A stretch of DNA of 64,000 nt. Origin: Dactylorhiza incarnata (Eukaryota; Streptophyta; Magnoliopsida; Asparagales; Orchidaceae). Location of the stretch: contig JAWHQI010000278.1 of the NCBI GenBank assembly GCA_033032865.1, positions 744,001 through 808,000 of the forward strand, written 5' to 3'. Both the position numbers and the translations under genes were made by a program. The stretch's first letter is position 1, and each line of letters begins with the position of its first letter. Under the pieces are notes generated by a model. That model had not been told where the DNA came from. It was given only the letters and a program-made list of their open reading frames with translations, and did no database searches. Below, in pieces: positions 1 to 10,231 of the stretch.

Positions 1-1
1 T

Positions 2-828
2 CAGGTGAAGCAATCTGAAGATGGAATTTTCATCTCTCAGACAAAGTTCACCAAAGAGTTAATTAAGAAATTCGGAATGGAGAATGCAACCTCTATGAGG
101 ACTCCAATGGGTTCAGCTATGTCTATGGATAAGGATGAGAAAGGGAAACCTTTTGTTGAAACCAAGTACATAAGCATAATTGGATCCCTGCTCTACCACA
201 CTGCGAGTAGACCGGATATAATGTTTTCCACTTGCGTATGTGCTAGATTTCAGGTGAACTCTAGGAATCTCATTATGCCGCTGCAAAGAGGATTTTGAGA
301 TATCTTAAAGGCACACCAAATCTTGGCTTATGGTACCTAAGAAGTAATGACTTCGAGCTAACAGGTTTTTCAGATGCTGATTTTGCAGGTAGCAAGGATG
401 ACAGGAAAAGCACTTCCAGGACATGCCAATTCCTTGGAAAGAGGCTTGTCTCGTGGAGTAGCAAGAAGCAGAATTATGTGGAAATCTCAACTGTTGAATC
501 GGAGTACATCTCCGCATGCAATTGCTATGCACAACTTCTGTGGATCAGAAACCAGTTCGAAGACTACAACTTGAGGCTAAAGGAGATTCCTATGTTCTGT
601 GACTCCTCAAGCGCCATCGTAATTGCAAATAATCCAGTATCCCATAGCCGGACAAAACATATAGAGATTCGCTATCACTTCATCTAGTAGAATGTGGAGA
701 ACAAGGACATAAGCCTCAGTTATGTTCCTACAGATAAGCAAATTGCAGACATTTTCACGAAGCCGCTTGATGAGGCCAAGTTCAATTTCTTCAAGCTAGA
801 ACTTGGTATGCGGAACAAGGAATCTTGA
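2..828 (+). pseudogene. Copia pol: RT C-terminus and RNase H (broken)
   Basis: The first block (to about 265) is the end of a copia reverse transcriptase, with the conserved stretch IGSLLYHTASRPDIMFST. A one-base frameshift near 265 leads into the RNase H block. There, RYLKGTPNLGLWY, SDADFAGSKDDRKST (catalytic Asp), STVESEYISA (catalytic Glu) and CDSSSAI (catalytic Asp) are all visible. Two adjacent TAG codons after RYHFI (near 685-690) interrupt the chain. It resumes with NVENKDISLSYVPTDKQIAD and the copia end signature FTKPLDEAKF, and stops at the TGA at 826. RNase H would degrade the RNA template during reverse transcription; this copy cannot make it whole. Confidence 0.9.
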
Positions 829-829
829 A

Positions 830-1207
830 GAGAAGGCAAAGGAATCAGACACTCAGACTTATTCGAGAAAAGACAAGTCAATTTCACGAGTAATTCCGCA
901 TTTCGTCGAGTAAACTTTTCCTATTCAACGAACTTACTTTTCGTCGAGTGACATTATGGCCTTCGATGAATTGCTCTTTCCATATATAATTTTGTCGAGT
1001 CAGAATTTCCTTTCTCTATTTAAACCTATTGGATCCGAAGAGTCATATCTATTAAAATAAGGTACGCGCCTCTTTTCCCTCAAAATTTTCATTCTATATA
1101 AAAGGGCTTAAGGGTTTCACGAGTCACAACACTTCACGTCGTCGCCAAATCCTCGAGCCCTCCGACGATTCGCATTTCGTCAGTTGTTCTTGTCGCAAGC
1201 ATTCGCC
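830..1207 (+). promoter_or_regulatory. LTR-like internal promoter region ahead of ORF3
   Basis: The 380 bases between pol and the third ORF are non-coding. They resemble the U3/R part of this element's own LTR: repeated TTTCGTCGAGT motifs (about 890-990), then a TATA-like box TATATAAAAG at 1095-1104, then GGGCTTAAGGGTTT and a C/T-rich leader. The LTR at 3778 has the same order: TTTCGTCGA motifs at 4088-4270, then TAAGTGCCTAAGGGTT, then a pyrimidine-rich leader. I infer a promoter for a separate transcript of ORF3; no transcription evidence is available here. Confidence 0.45.
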
Positions 1208-2160
1208 ATGTCTAGGAGAAGCCATGGTTTTCTTGATGTAGGGGGGAGCTCGTTCGCATAGGCTTCGCCTCTGCTACGGATGAGTTCAGGAATGTCATTT
1301 TATGCTTGGAAGAGGTTGGATTATGTTTTATCCTCAAGCATCCATGTCGGGTTTTGGAAAAGGAGGTGATCGAATTCTTCAAGAATGCTTCTCTTCGACA
1401 TTCTGGGAAGATTATCAAGTCCTCAATCAAAGATAAAGTTATCAAAATGAAGCCCTCCCGTTTACCAAAATTTCTGCGATTACCAGTGGTAGATGAAGAG
1501 GATTGTTTGTTCGAAGAGGACCATGTCAGAACTCTACTTTTCTGCGGTTTGCCAAGGGGCACCAAATCTGTAAGAAGGAAAAACATGAATGATGAAGGAA
1601 AGTTATTATCAGATATTTTGGGAAAGGTCCTTCTCTGTAAGGTAGGTTCTCACGACTACCTCTCAAATGAAATGTTCAAAATGGTAGGTGGCATCATTTG
1701 TCGGAAGAAGGTTGATTGGGGAACAGTTCTGTTTGAAAAGATTAAAGCCGGTCTGATGACTCCAAATTTTGGAAAGATCATCTCTCTCTTTCTGAATCAA
1801 GTGGATGGCCAGTTGTTCGATATGGCATTTGGGAGTGCTCTGCATCCCATGAAGAAAATTGATTCTTCAATCCTTCAGAGGTGGGATAGAAAGATCGTGA
1901 GTCCTGGTCTGAAGAGGCCTGGTGTAGTTGATTCAGAAGAGGAAAGGGCAGCAGCTCCAAGGTTGAAGAAGAAGAAAAGGTCAAAATCAGTCAAGGCACC
2001 AGTCCAGGGGGAGAACCTAAATGATCAAGGTCCAAATATCCCCCAACAGCTCCTCAAGCTATTCCCTCTCCTATCCATTCTCCTATCCCCTCTCCCAAAG
2101 CAAGTTCTTCAACAAAATCCAGTTCTAAATCCAAAGCTGATGACCATGATAGTGATCATA

Positions 2161-2248
<88 letters not shown>

Positions 2249-3609
2249 GCACCCCGGTGCTGAAGAAAATACAAATTTGGTTGATAGAGTCAACAAGACT
2301 CACTCTTCTGGAAAGAAAGCTTCTGAACAGGTCAAAGCATCCACATCGGGTGGACCTCCTTCTGATGCAGGTGAACCACAAGCTACAGAATTTGTGCATA
2401 CTCAAGTGATTGAAAGCTCTGAGGGGGAGCAGAGCAGGACAGCTGAAGTGAGAGATGATGAGGTCAAATCAAATGCCATTGAACTTTTTGAACCCCTCCA
2501 GGATGTGCAATCTGAGCATGCTCCTGTCTCTCCAAGAAAAGAAGATTCTCACAACTTCATGTCTTTTGGTGAAAGCTATAGAGCTCCTTCTCCAAGACTT
2601 GCTCCTGCAGCATCCTCTCCCAATGAATTATTGCAAACAATTGAGGCTCTGCTCAGGACCCAGGCTGAGCATATTGAATTTTCTCTCAAGCAGGTGTACA
2701 ACAAAATATCAGAAGTTGAAAAAGATGTTAATAATGGTCTTGCAGCCATAAATCATAATATGGGAATTTTAAGAAGGGAATTAGATGAAAAGTTTGATGC
2801 TGCTACTAATGGCATGAACCTCTCAATGCAAGGAATGTCTACTCTTTATGAGCAAGCTGATAAAGTAGACAAAGGTCAAGATACGTTACTCAGCTCTTCG
2901 AGTGGAAATACTTATATCATTCATTCTGCCATAAGCAAATTAGAGGATGAAGTTCTCCAAACCCTTCATGAAGAAGTCAGAAAGGGGAGAATATGATAGC
3001 AAAGATGGATGAATTAAACAGAATGGTAGAAAGCAGGTTTCATGAAAGCAATATTTATCAGTCTCAAAATACAGGTTGGCTTCATAATGCTACAGGAAGA
3101 TCTCCAGGCCCTTATGCTCAAGAGCAAGCCTATCATGAGCAAGTCTTTGAGGAACAACCTTATGTTCCTCCTGCTTCTTACTCTCCTATGTGGTCTGATC
3201 AGGAGGAGATTGCAGAATCCTCGAAGCGTCCTGCTAAGAAGCAAAAGATTTACATATAAAGAAGATCTAATCAGGCTGTAAGAAAAAGAAGGGGAGCTAA
3301 CATAATTTTCAGAGATCCAGTGGAAGAGAGAAGAAACCATGGTGAAACTGGATTCCAATTTCCAAAAACATAATCTTGGACACCTTCAATCTAATTGAAA
3401 TTTCAAATGAAGAGCCCCAGAAGTGTTATAATCAAGAAGAAATCAACAAGCTGAAGGCATCAAAGTTGAAAAGAAGAATTCATTTCAGAGAGTATGGATA
3501 CAACAATCCAAGTGCTCCTCCTCCTCCTTCAAAGTACTATCCAAAGCCAAAAGCTTATTTTGACAGGCAATTGAAGAAGAGCAGGATGGATAAGGCTAAG
3601 ATGCCTTAA
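1208..3609 (+). pseudogene. Third (env-like) ORF of the SIRE-type element (frameshifted)
   Basis: An ATG at 1208 opens MSRRSHGFLDV. A G-run near 1242 shifts the frame into a block that continues FASATDEFRNVILCLEEVGLCF and runs to about 2040. A C-run near 2040 shifts it again into a Pro/Ser-rich and Asp-rich stretch encoded by (GAT)n. Next come an acidic Ser/Pro-rich segment and a region rich in heptad-like residues (about 2620-2990), probably coiled coil. After another shift at a G-run near 2990 follow a Gln/Tyr/Pro-rich tail and a Lys-rich end that stops at 3609. Together this is about 800 codons. The position between pol and the 3' LTR matches the env-like ORF of SIRE elements, whose function is unproven. 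I see no convincing signal peptide or membrane segment. Confidence 0.65.
2161..2248 (+). repeat. (GAT)n microsatellite in ORF3
   Basis: About 29 copies of a trinucleotide. In the reading frame that fits the flanking protein it encodes an Asp run (DDDD... followed by EHPGAEENTN). In the neighbouring frame it gives a spurious poly-Met run. Confidence 0.95.
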
Positions 3610-3777
3610 GCAAAGTGTTGTGATTGCATGTCAAACTCTTAAAAACTTTTATATCTATAAATGTTTTATTGCTATCTCTTTCACTTTGCTATTTATTATT
3701 GCTTGTGATTATTATTTTTTTATGTGTGCAATTCATCTTAGTAGATAAGGTTCTGACTTCTTCAAATAGGGGAAGAT

Positions 3778-5178
3778 TGTTGGGTATTATAGCCATAATA
3801 ACCATGATTTGAAGAAGTATCCCTTAAACTAAGGTGAATTGATGTTGTATTTGATATAGCTTTTTAGTCATGTGTTTGCAGATTCTAAATGGTTAAGTAC
3901 AAACCAATGTTAGGTTTCAATGAGTCATAAAACACAGGCATATGCAATGTAATTCATCATTGTATAGACCAAGGTGTTGACTCATGTGAAATCTCTCTAT
4001 TGGGGTGTACTTCTTATTCAAACACAAAGGAAAATCTAAGAGGAAGATGTTGCTGTTCTTAAGTTTGGAAGAAAATTTATCCTAAGTGCTTTCGTCGAGT
4101 AACAATCATTTTCGTCGAATGATAAATTTTTTCGTCGAGTAATGTTATTTTACTCTTGAAATCTAAATTGTATTTCTTCCCATCTAACTTTAAGTCTCTA
4201 AGTATTTTCGTCGAAGAAGTTTTCGTCGAAGGAGATTTCGTCGAAGAACTTTTCGTCGAAGACAAATTCGTCGCGTAATTTCCTCTATCCGATGAATGCG
4301 TTCAGCGCGGTTTTCTATTTCAAAATCGCAGAGGGCTTTCCTTTAGGGCTTCCGCCATGTACAGTACACATGGAAGGTTTTCCCTAATTTGTGCTTATAG
4401 CCGTTGGAAGATTTCTATAAGTGCCTAAGGGTTATTTCGAAAAACCCTAATCGCTAATCGTGAATCAGAACTTCAATCTCTCGTAATTTCTGTCGGTCGT
4501 CTCTCTCGTTCTCGCACGACTTTCTCACTGCCGATCAGAAATATTTTGCGATTCTTCTTCTGAAGTTAGAGTCAACAAGATCAACTGAATCAGATTCTCT
4601 CAATCAACATCTTGAATCTTTCGACTCTCAAGGTTCAGATCTAGTTTTCAAAGTCTACAAATTTCTTCTTCCTCTGCTCTCAACCGACTGAAGGACTTTC
4701 TCAAGGAAGAAGATATCTCCCTTTCAGATCTGAAGAAGAGAACTCTCCCTAGAGTTTCTAAGTTAGATTGCTTGTCAATCTTATTTGTTTTGTAAAAAAC
4801 ACCTTGATATACTCTTGTAGGAGGTTTGCCTCCGAGTTATTTTGTAGATCCTTGTTTGGGGATCGAGTTGTAGGAGAAGTTTGTTCTCCGAGTTTCTGTA
4901 GGAGTAGTTTGCTCCGAGTTGTAGGAGTTGAGACTTCGAGTTGTAAGATTTGGAAAAATCTGAGATTGGTGAAGTAGCCAAATCTAGACTTGGAGTGTTA
5001 GATAGGCGAGGCGGGAAAGTGGACTACCCACATCAGGGAACCACTATAAAATCCTTGTGTGTTGTGATGTGCTCGGTTTTTGTGTGCTTATTTGTTTAAA
5101 TTTTTATTTCCATTTAAAGCCATAGAATCGGCATATTCACCCCCTCTAGGTGATTTAGGTTGCAACTAGATACTTTCA
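3778..5178 (+). repeat. 3' LTR of the SIRE-type copia element (1,401 bp)
   Basis: It begins TGTTGGGTATTATAG directly after a polypurine tract (AAATAGGGGAAGAT, ending at 3777) and ends CAACTAGATACTTTCA. The same ends occur at 39466-40944 (+) and 58512-56786 (-). The U3 carries repeated TTTCGTCGA motifs at 4088-4270. The 3' part carries imperfect repeats of GTAGGAG and CTCCGAGTT (4812-4945). The copies differ in length (1,401, 1,479 and 1,727 bp), largely through these internal repeats. Confidence 0.85.
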
Positions 5179-5384
5179 CTCTTTGTGTAATAAAATTGAG
5201 TTGTTCTTCATTTCTCTAAATTGTTTATTATCCTCTCTTTCATTATAAAACAATTTAGATGTTTATTCAAAATCACTATTTTGATCTACTTAGTTTTCAA
5301 GTGTCTACAAAATATATTAAAAGATTTTAAAACCCTTATTCACCCCCCCCCCCCCCCCTCTGAGGGCGCCTACAGATCCAACAC
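5179..5384 (+). repeat. End of a further LTR with a C16 run
   Basis: This AT-rich stretch ends CTTATTCAC, C16 (5343-5358), TCTGAGGGCGCCTACAGATCCAACA. The order ATTCACCCCC, CTCT, GGCGCC, ATCCAACA is typical of a copia LTR 3' end. No start of this LTR is visible; it was probably truncated by the copia copy to the left and joined to the next one on the right. Confidence 0.4.
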
Positions 5385-5394
5385 ATTTTGTCAT

Positions 5395-7375
5395 TACACA
5401 TATCCATATGCGATGAGTCGTGCCTTGTACTTCACCACAGCACCATGCGTGTCCTTCTTGACTTTATACACCCATTTCAATCCTATGGGTAGACACCCAC
5501 TTGGCAGATCAGTGAGGTGTCATGTTTCATTATCATCAATTGATTTCATCTCCTCTCGCATCGCCATATGCCAGCAATCACGTTTCTTAGCTTCTGCAAA
5601 GCACACAGGTTCTTCGGTCATCAAAAAACACAGTCTGTCGCACTCGCTCTCAAGCTCGGATGTGTTCTGGTACAAGTTCGTCAATGTGTGGTACCGCGAC
5701 ACTACTCCATCAGATGCGGGCGAAGCAATGTTTGGTGGGGTTGAAAATTCCACCCCGCCGAGGGTAGGTGGTGTAGCCACCTGTGTGGGCTCAACTGGAG
5801 AAGTCACCTGCGTCATTGGTCCGCTGCCAGGGATGTGACTTGGCGTAGCAGGTATCGATGCCTCATCACTTTCATGTGTTGACATGTTGTTATGACCATC
5901 TTCTGTGATAGAGCTAACAAAGTAATCCGCAGTGAATAGCTCACTGTATGTGGTCAGCTCCTCCTCACCTTCTGATATACCCCACTCCCATTTTTCCTCC
6001 TCATCGAACACGACATCATGGCTTATATGTACTCTTCTGCCTACCGGATCATGCATCCGATAAGCCTGGGAACCGGGTTCTTAGCCGGTGAAAACCATGG
6101 GAGTGCTTCTATCATCCAGTTTCATTATGTTTGACTTCACGACCTTTACGTGTCCTAGATACCCAAACGTGCGGAAGTAGTGCACGTTCGGACGGGTCAT
6201 AAGGTGTCTTGTTGTCGACGCTGCTGGTTGGTGCACGATTGAGGATATAGACTGTCGTCATGATAGCCTCACCCCAAAATCTTCCTGGCTCCCCTTGGAC
6301 TTGAGCATACTCCTGGCCATTGCAACCACCGTCTAGTTTTGCCACTCGACGACGCCATTTTGTTGTGGCAAGTATGACGATGTAAGGAACTGCTTTACGC
6401 CTTGGTCTGCACAATGCTCCCCAAACTCCACGGACATGAACTTGCTGCCTTGATCAGTGCGGAGGGCCCTCAGCTTGCGGCTCGCTTCTACGTCAGCACT
6501 CGCCTGGAGATGTTTGATGGCCGCCGCCGCTTTGTCTTTGGACTCTAAGAGTGTCAGCTACATATAGCGACTGAGATCATCTACCAAAAGTAGAAAGTAC
6601 ATCTTACCTCCTGGGGTGGCTAGCGTGATGGGTCCACATATGTCACTGTGTACTAGGTCACGTATGTTTTGTGCGCGGTAGGTCGTCTCCTTTGGGAACG
6701 AGGCTCATCGTTGCTTGCCCACAAGGCAACCGTCATAGATTTGATCCACCTGATCAATCTGTGATAGCCCACGAACCATGTTGTGTTGCACCAGTTTGCG
6801 GAGTGCCTTGAAATTCAGGTGTCCGTAGCGCGCGTGCCACCGCCACGCATGTTGGTTGCACTTTGTCGTCAAACACATAGGTTGTGTTATATCAAGGTTA
6901 AGCACATATAAGCGGTTCTTGGTTCTTCTTACCTTGGCAAGCAGTTGTCGTTGCGGATCGCGGATCGACAATACTCTTTCCTCGATGAGCGTTTGGCAGC
7001 CGTGTTCATCGAGCTGCCCGAGGCTCACTATGTTATTGCATAGCCGTGGGATGTAGTGAACAACACTGATCCGCTCCCACAAATATCGACGACTGATCCA
7101 TCCCCAAACTTCACCGAGCCCATGATGTTGGAGTCTAGCTTAGTAAAATTCTCCTTGCACCCGAAAATATGATTGCTTGCGCCGGTGTCCAAGTACCAAA
7201 CTTCGTCGTGGTGCTCTTCCTCTCGACCAAGGTGAACTTGCGCGTGAACCTCGTTGAGCATGATATCACCAGTCGAGTCTTTTGTGGCTTCCATTAGTGC
7301 ACAGACTTGCGCCATCAGTAGCGCGGGCTCGTCGTCCTGGGCCTGTGTGAGATTCACTTGCTCTCTTCATTCTCG
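5395..7375 (-). pseudogene. Copia pol: protease, integrase, start of RT (broken)
   Basis: The aspartic protease shows WYLDTGASNHIFG (near 7190). The GAG-pre-integrase block has WHARYGHLNFKALRKLV (about 6800). The integrase core lies in 6700-6200 and is spread over several frames, with FLLLVDDLSRYMWL, ALRTDQGSKFMSVEF and FWGEAIMTTVYILNRAPT. A linker rich in Pro/Thr/Glu (5520-6056) leads into the first RT residues (LKWVYKVKKDTHGAVVKYKA) before truncation. Stops near 6700 and 6090 and several frameshifts make it non-functional. Confidence 0.85.
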
Positions 7376-8308
7376 TCATGGCTTGCGACACTCACTTGAA
7401 TAATGCCTGAGGATGACGCAGTTGAAGCACTTGTGCTTTGACTTGCCACGGTTGCTTCCCGACACAACCATCTCATTGTCATCGCGGCCTCCTTTGCCGC
7501 GTCCATTTTGCTTGGCTCGACCACGATTTTGCTTCCCGCTAGCTCCATTATCAACAGTCTTGTTGTTGCCCGAGGAAACCTCTCCCGGCTCCCTCTTCTT
7601 ATGGCATGTTAGCCACTCTTCCTCTATGAGGAGCAAACAATCGTCATCTTGAACCTTGTTTCCAAGTTCATAATGCTCCACAACAGCCTTTAAACGGCCG
7701 GTGAGCTCTTCGATGGACAGGGTCTTCATGTCGAGTAGATGCTTGATTGAGATGGCGATTTGCATGTACCTGGGCGGAACAACACGAAGGAATTGTTTGA
7801 CAACCTTCTCATCTTCCATCGTGTCCACAAGTGCGCGGATGCTATTTACGATGGTGTTGAGCCACATGGCGAAGTCATCCACAGACTCACTTTCCTTCAT
7901 GTGGATCGCCTCAAACTCGTTGTGGAGTGTTTGCGCCTTTGCCTCCCGGACTCGCTCGACACCCATGTGCATCATTTGCACGGTATCCCATGTCTGCTTG
8001 GTGAAGTACTTCACCCCCAGCGTGGATAACATCTATAATGGTACGGCTTGGAGGATGACCGTCAATGCCATCCTTTCGAGGCGGTACTCGGCATCACCCG
8101 GCTCGATCGCCTCCCAAACTCCGTGAGCCTGCAGATTTACTCTCATCAAGAGAGCCCAGTCCGCGTAGTTTGTACGCGTAAGCATCGGGTAATACAGTGT
8201 CACCCCCGCCCCCATTGCTTGATGCACCACCAGCGGCCGTCCGCCACTGTTAGCGGAGTCATCGACGTCACCGCTTAGCGCCTTAGCATAGGATTTTGAT
8301 CCCGACAT
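7376..8308 (-). pseudogene. Copia gag (one stop codon)
   Basis: The ATG at 8308 opens MSGSKSYAKALSGD. A segment with TRTNYADWALLMRVNLQAHG follows, the usual N-terminal motif of copia Gag (DUF4219-like). After a stop at about 8033 the same protein goes on with the UBN2-type capsid region (KQTWDTVQMMHMGVERVREA, then LLDMKTLSIEELTGRLKAVV). A basic Gly/Asn/Lys-rich tail and a zinc knuckle follow: CFNCVILRHYSSEC, with the C-x2-C-x4-H-x4-C spacing, which would bind RNA. Gag would form the virus-like particle in the cytoplasm. Confidence 0.85.
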
Positions 8309-8327
8309 CGTCGTAGAATCAACACGG

Positions 8328-8339
8328 GCTCTGATACCA
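8328..8339 (-). other. Primer-binding site, initiator tRNA-Met type
   Basis: The minus strand reads TGGTATCAGAGC two bases inside the LTR end. This is the common plant copia site complementary to the 3' end of initiator methionine tRNA. Confidence 0.9.
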
Positions 8340-8341
8340 AA

Positions 8342-8600
8342 TGTTAAGACAGAAGCACAGTTGAGAGAAAATTAGGCTTTGCTGAATCTTATTTCTCCTT
8401 GTCTTTTATCAAACTTTGCATACAAGGATATAAATAGTCAAAGCATTGTGCATAGGAAGAAAGTATATAATTGGCCACTCACTCATGACACACGTGAATC
8501 ACACAAAATCAAATAAAAAATAAAATGTGAAACACACATAGCAAGACTCAAATAAAAAAATTAAAAGCATGAAACACACCTAACAAGATTAGTGCTAACA
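8342..8600 (-). repeat. 5' LTR of the minus-strand copia (259 bp)
   Basis: The minus strand starts TGTTAGCACTAATC and ends CTGTGCTTCTGTCTTAACA, with short inverted ends TGTTA/TAACA. A TATA-like TATTTATA sits at about 8436-8429. No second copy exists in the window because the 3' half of the element is gone. Confidence 0.8.
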
Positions 8601-9709
8601 ATGGAAATGGTTCAAGGGTCACCGTGGATGAGTTTTTGGACTCTCTATGATGTTGGGAAGGCGTTGTGGAGGCAAGGTTGTTCATGATGGAGGTTATCTG
8701 AACCCTAACACACTATTAAATGCACAAAAATCCTAAACCTAGGCTCTAGAGGAGGAGGGAGAGAACTCATAGCAGTCCATGCTTGTTATTTGGTGACCTG
8801 AGTGGAGGCCAAGGCTCATATTGAGCTTTCCTAATTTGATTTGTGCTTCAGTTGGCGTATTCTGGCGATCTTTCACACCAACTGGAGGTGACAGCAACTG
8901 TAGTCTCTTGGTGGAGAATGTCAACTCTCATTCTTTGACCAAGAGGACATTAATGGGAAAGGGAGAAAGATTTGAGAATGATGAGGGGAAATGAGGTTGC
9001 ATGGTTAAGATTCTTTTTAATTAATGAGTTGACATGCAATCACATGATCAAAACTCATTAATCCTTGCTCAAAATCGTGTCTAGAAGGATCAGTTGAGTT
9101 TGTATAAGTCATACGAGTCCATTGAAACTAACTGGAGTCGATTTTGAGTTCAGTTGCTCATGTTATGTTTCTCAAAGTATTCATAGTTTATTTTGACATG
9201 TTTGCTAAAAACTACTCTAACGGTTTCAAAATCACATGTGCATGACTCGATTGGTTTAATAATATTGTTATGAGTCTAATAGAGCTGACTAGGGTCAATT
9301 CCAAGATCGTTTGCTGAATGTCGCATATTTGAGTCACCGTGTAGCTCGATGCGATCCATTTTGGTCAACTTTTATGATCCTCATCGGAATTTAACAAAAC
9401 ATACGTCATTGAGTCTGTAAGGGTTTACGAGTTCAATGCAACTGACTGAGGTCAATTATGAGTTAGTTTACCCAAAAAGTCATTTCAGGGTCGTCTAGCT
9501 CAAAATGACCTATTTCGGTCAACTTCCTAAATACACATTGGGACGAGGTGCAATTTGTGTCGTTGGGTCCGTATTGATCCCACCACGAGTGCAACGCCAC
9601 TAACCGAAATCAATTTTGATTTCCTTTGCTTAGAAAGTATGTTTAAGCTATCGTAGCTCAAAATTTGGTGTATACCAATTTATAGTTGATCAAAATTTGG
9701 GATGTTACA
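8601..9709 (+). repeat. Probable 3' part of a long Gypsy-type LTR
   Basis: There are no coding signals. From about 9070 to 9650 a loose unit recurs several times (CTGACT or CTAACTGG followed by GTCAATT-like words). The stretch ends ATTTGGGATGTTACA at 9709. The 5.5-kb LTR at 47525-53034 ends in GGGGGATGTTACA after similar runs of GTCAATTTGG and TTGACC words. I infer an LTR remnant of that broad type; the start is not visible. Confidence 0.35.
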
Positions 9710-10231
9710 CTAGCTATATCGATACTCGTAATAATTTCTTACTCAACATTTAAGTAACAGAAATAAACTTACGTCAAGTTATATTGGACGCATGATGAGA
9801 TCATTGCTCTCAGTTTAGTTTATTACTATTCAGAGTTCAAGAATTAAATCACAAATCAGTGATTGAAGAATTCAGGATATTCATATTTGAGTTATTAGAT
9901 TTTCCTTTCAAGACAAATATCAAATAAGTTTAATTAAGGAAGAAGATTTCTGATTGACAGACAATTCAGGAAGGAAATTTCTATAAAAGGAAGAAGATTT
10001 CAGATTGAGGGACATAATACCTTTTCAAAAAAAATCCTATTAGGAATAAATTTTCTCTCATGCCGTTTTAGAGACAACAATTTGAGAAGAATTCTTTCTT
10101 GCCTTTCGAGGGAATATTTGAATTCATATATAAAAATACTCTGAAGGGGATGACCAAAGCTAACAATTTATGATTCTTTCTACTCTCTCTAAATTGTGAA
10201 TTTCTTCTTTCTCCTCCTCCCTCCTCTCAAG
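9710..10231. other. No gene seen; AT-rich spacer
   Basis: No coding potential on either strand. TATATAAAAATACTC near 10125 followed by a C/T-rich leader (10165-10230) looks like a promoter and leader, perhaps of a lost LTR, but nothing downstream supports a transcript. Confidence 0.4.

Larger units (their letters stand above)
1..5178 (+). mobile_element. SIRE/Maximus-type Ty1/copia retrotransposon, 3' half
   Basis: The window opens inside the pol gene of this element. In order it holds the RT C-terminus and RNase H (2-828), an LTR-like spacer with a TATA box (830-1207), a long third ORF (1208-3609), a polypurine tract just before 3778, and a 3' LTR (3778-5178). An extra ORF between pol and the 3' LTR is a known trait of the SIRE/Maximus lineage of copia elements. 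All coding parts carry frameshifts or stops, so this copy is dead. The 5' LTR and gag lie outside the window. The same LTR family recurs at 39466-40944, 56786-58512 and 61338-61597. Confidence 0.85.
5385..8600 (-). mobile_element. Ty1/copia retrotransposon, 5' half only
   Basis: Read on the minus strand: LTR (8600-8342), primer-binding site (8339-8328), gag (8308-7376), protease, GAG-pre-integrase, integrase, and the first residues of reverse transcriptase. It ends abruptly in the RT at about 5395, just after KYKARLIAYGYV. Most of RT, the RNase H and the second LTR are missing. Its LTR and protein sequences are unrelated to those of the SIRE-type copies. Base composition is more GC-rich than the flanks. 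I cannot assign the lineage with confidence. Confidence 0.85.

Noticed and set aside
1306..2409. Poly-Met protein read through the (ATG)n run
   Set aside because: Wrong frame after a shift near 2040; flanking protein sequence continues in the frame that reads the run as Asp.
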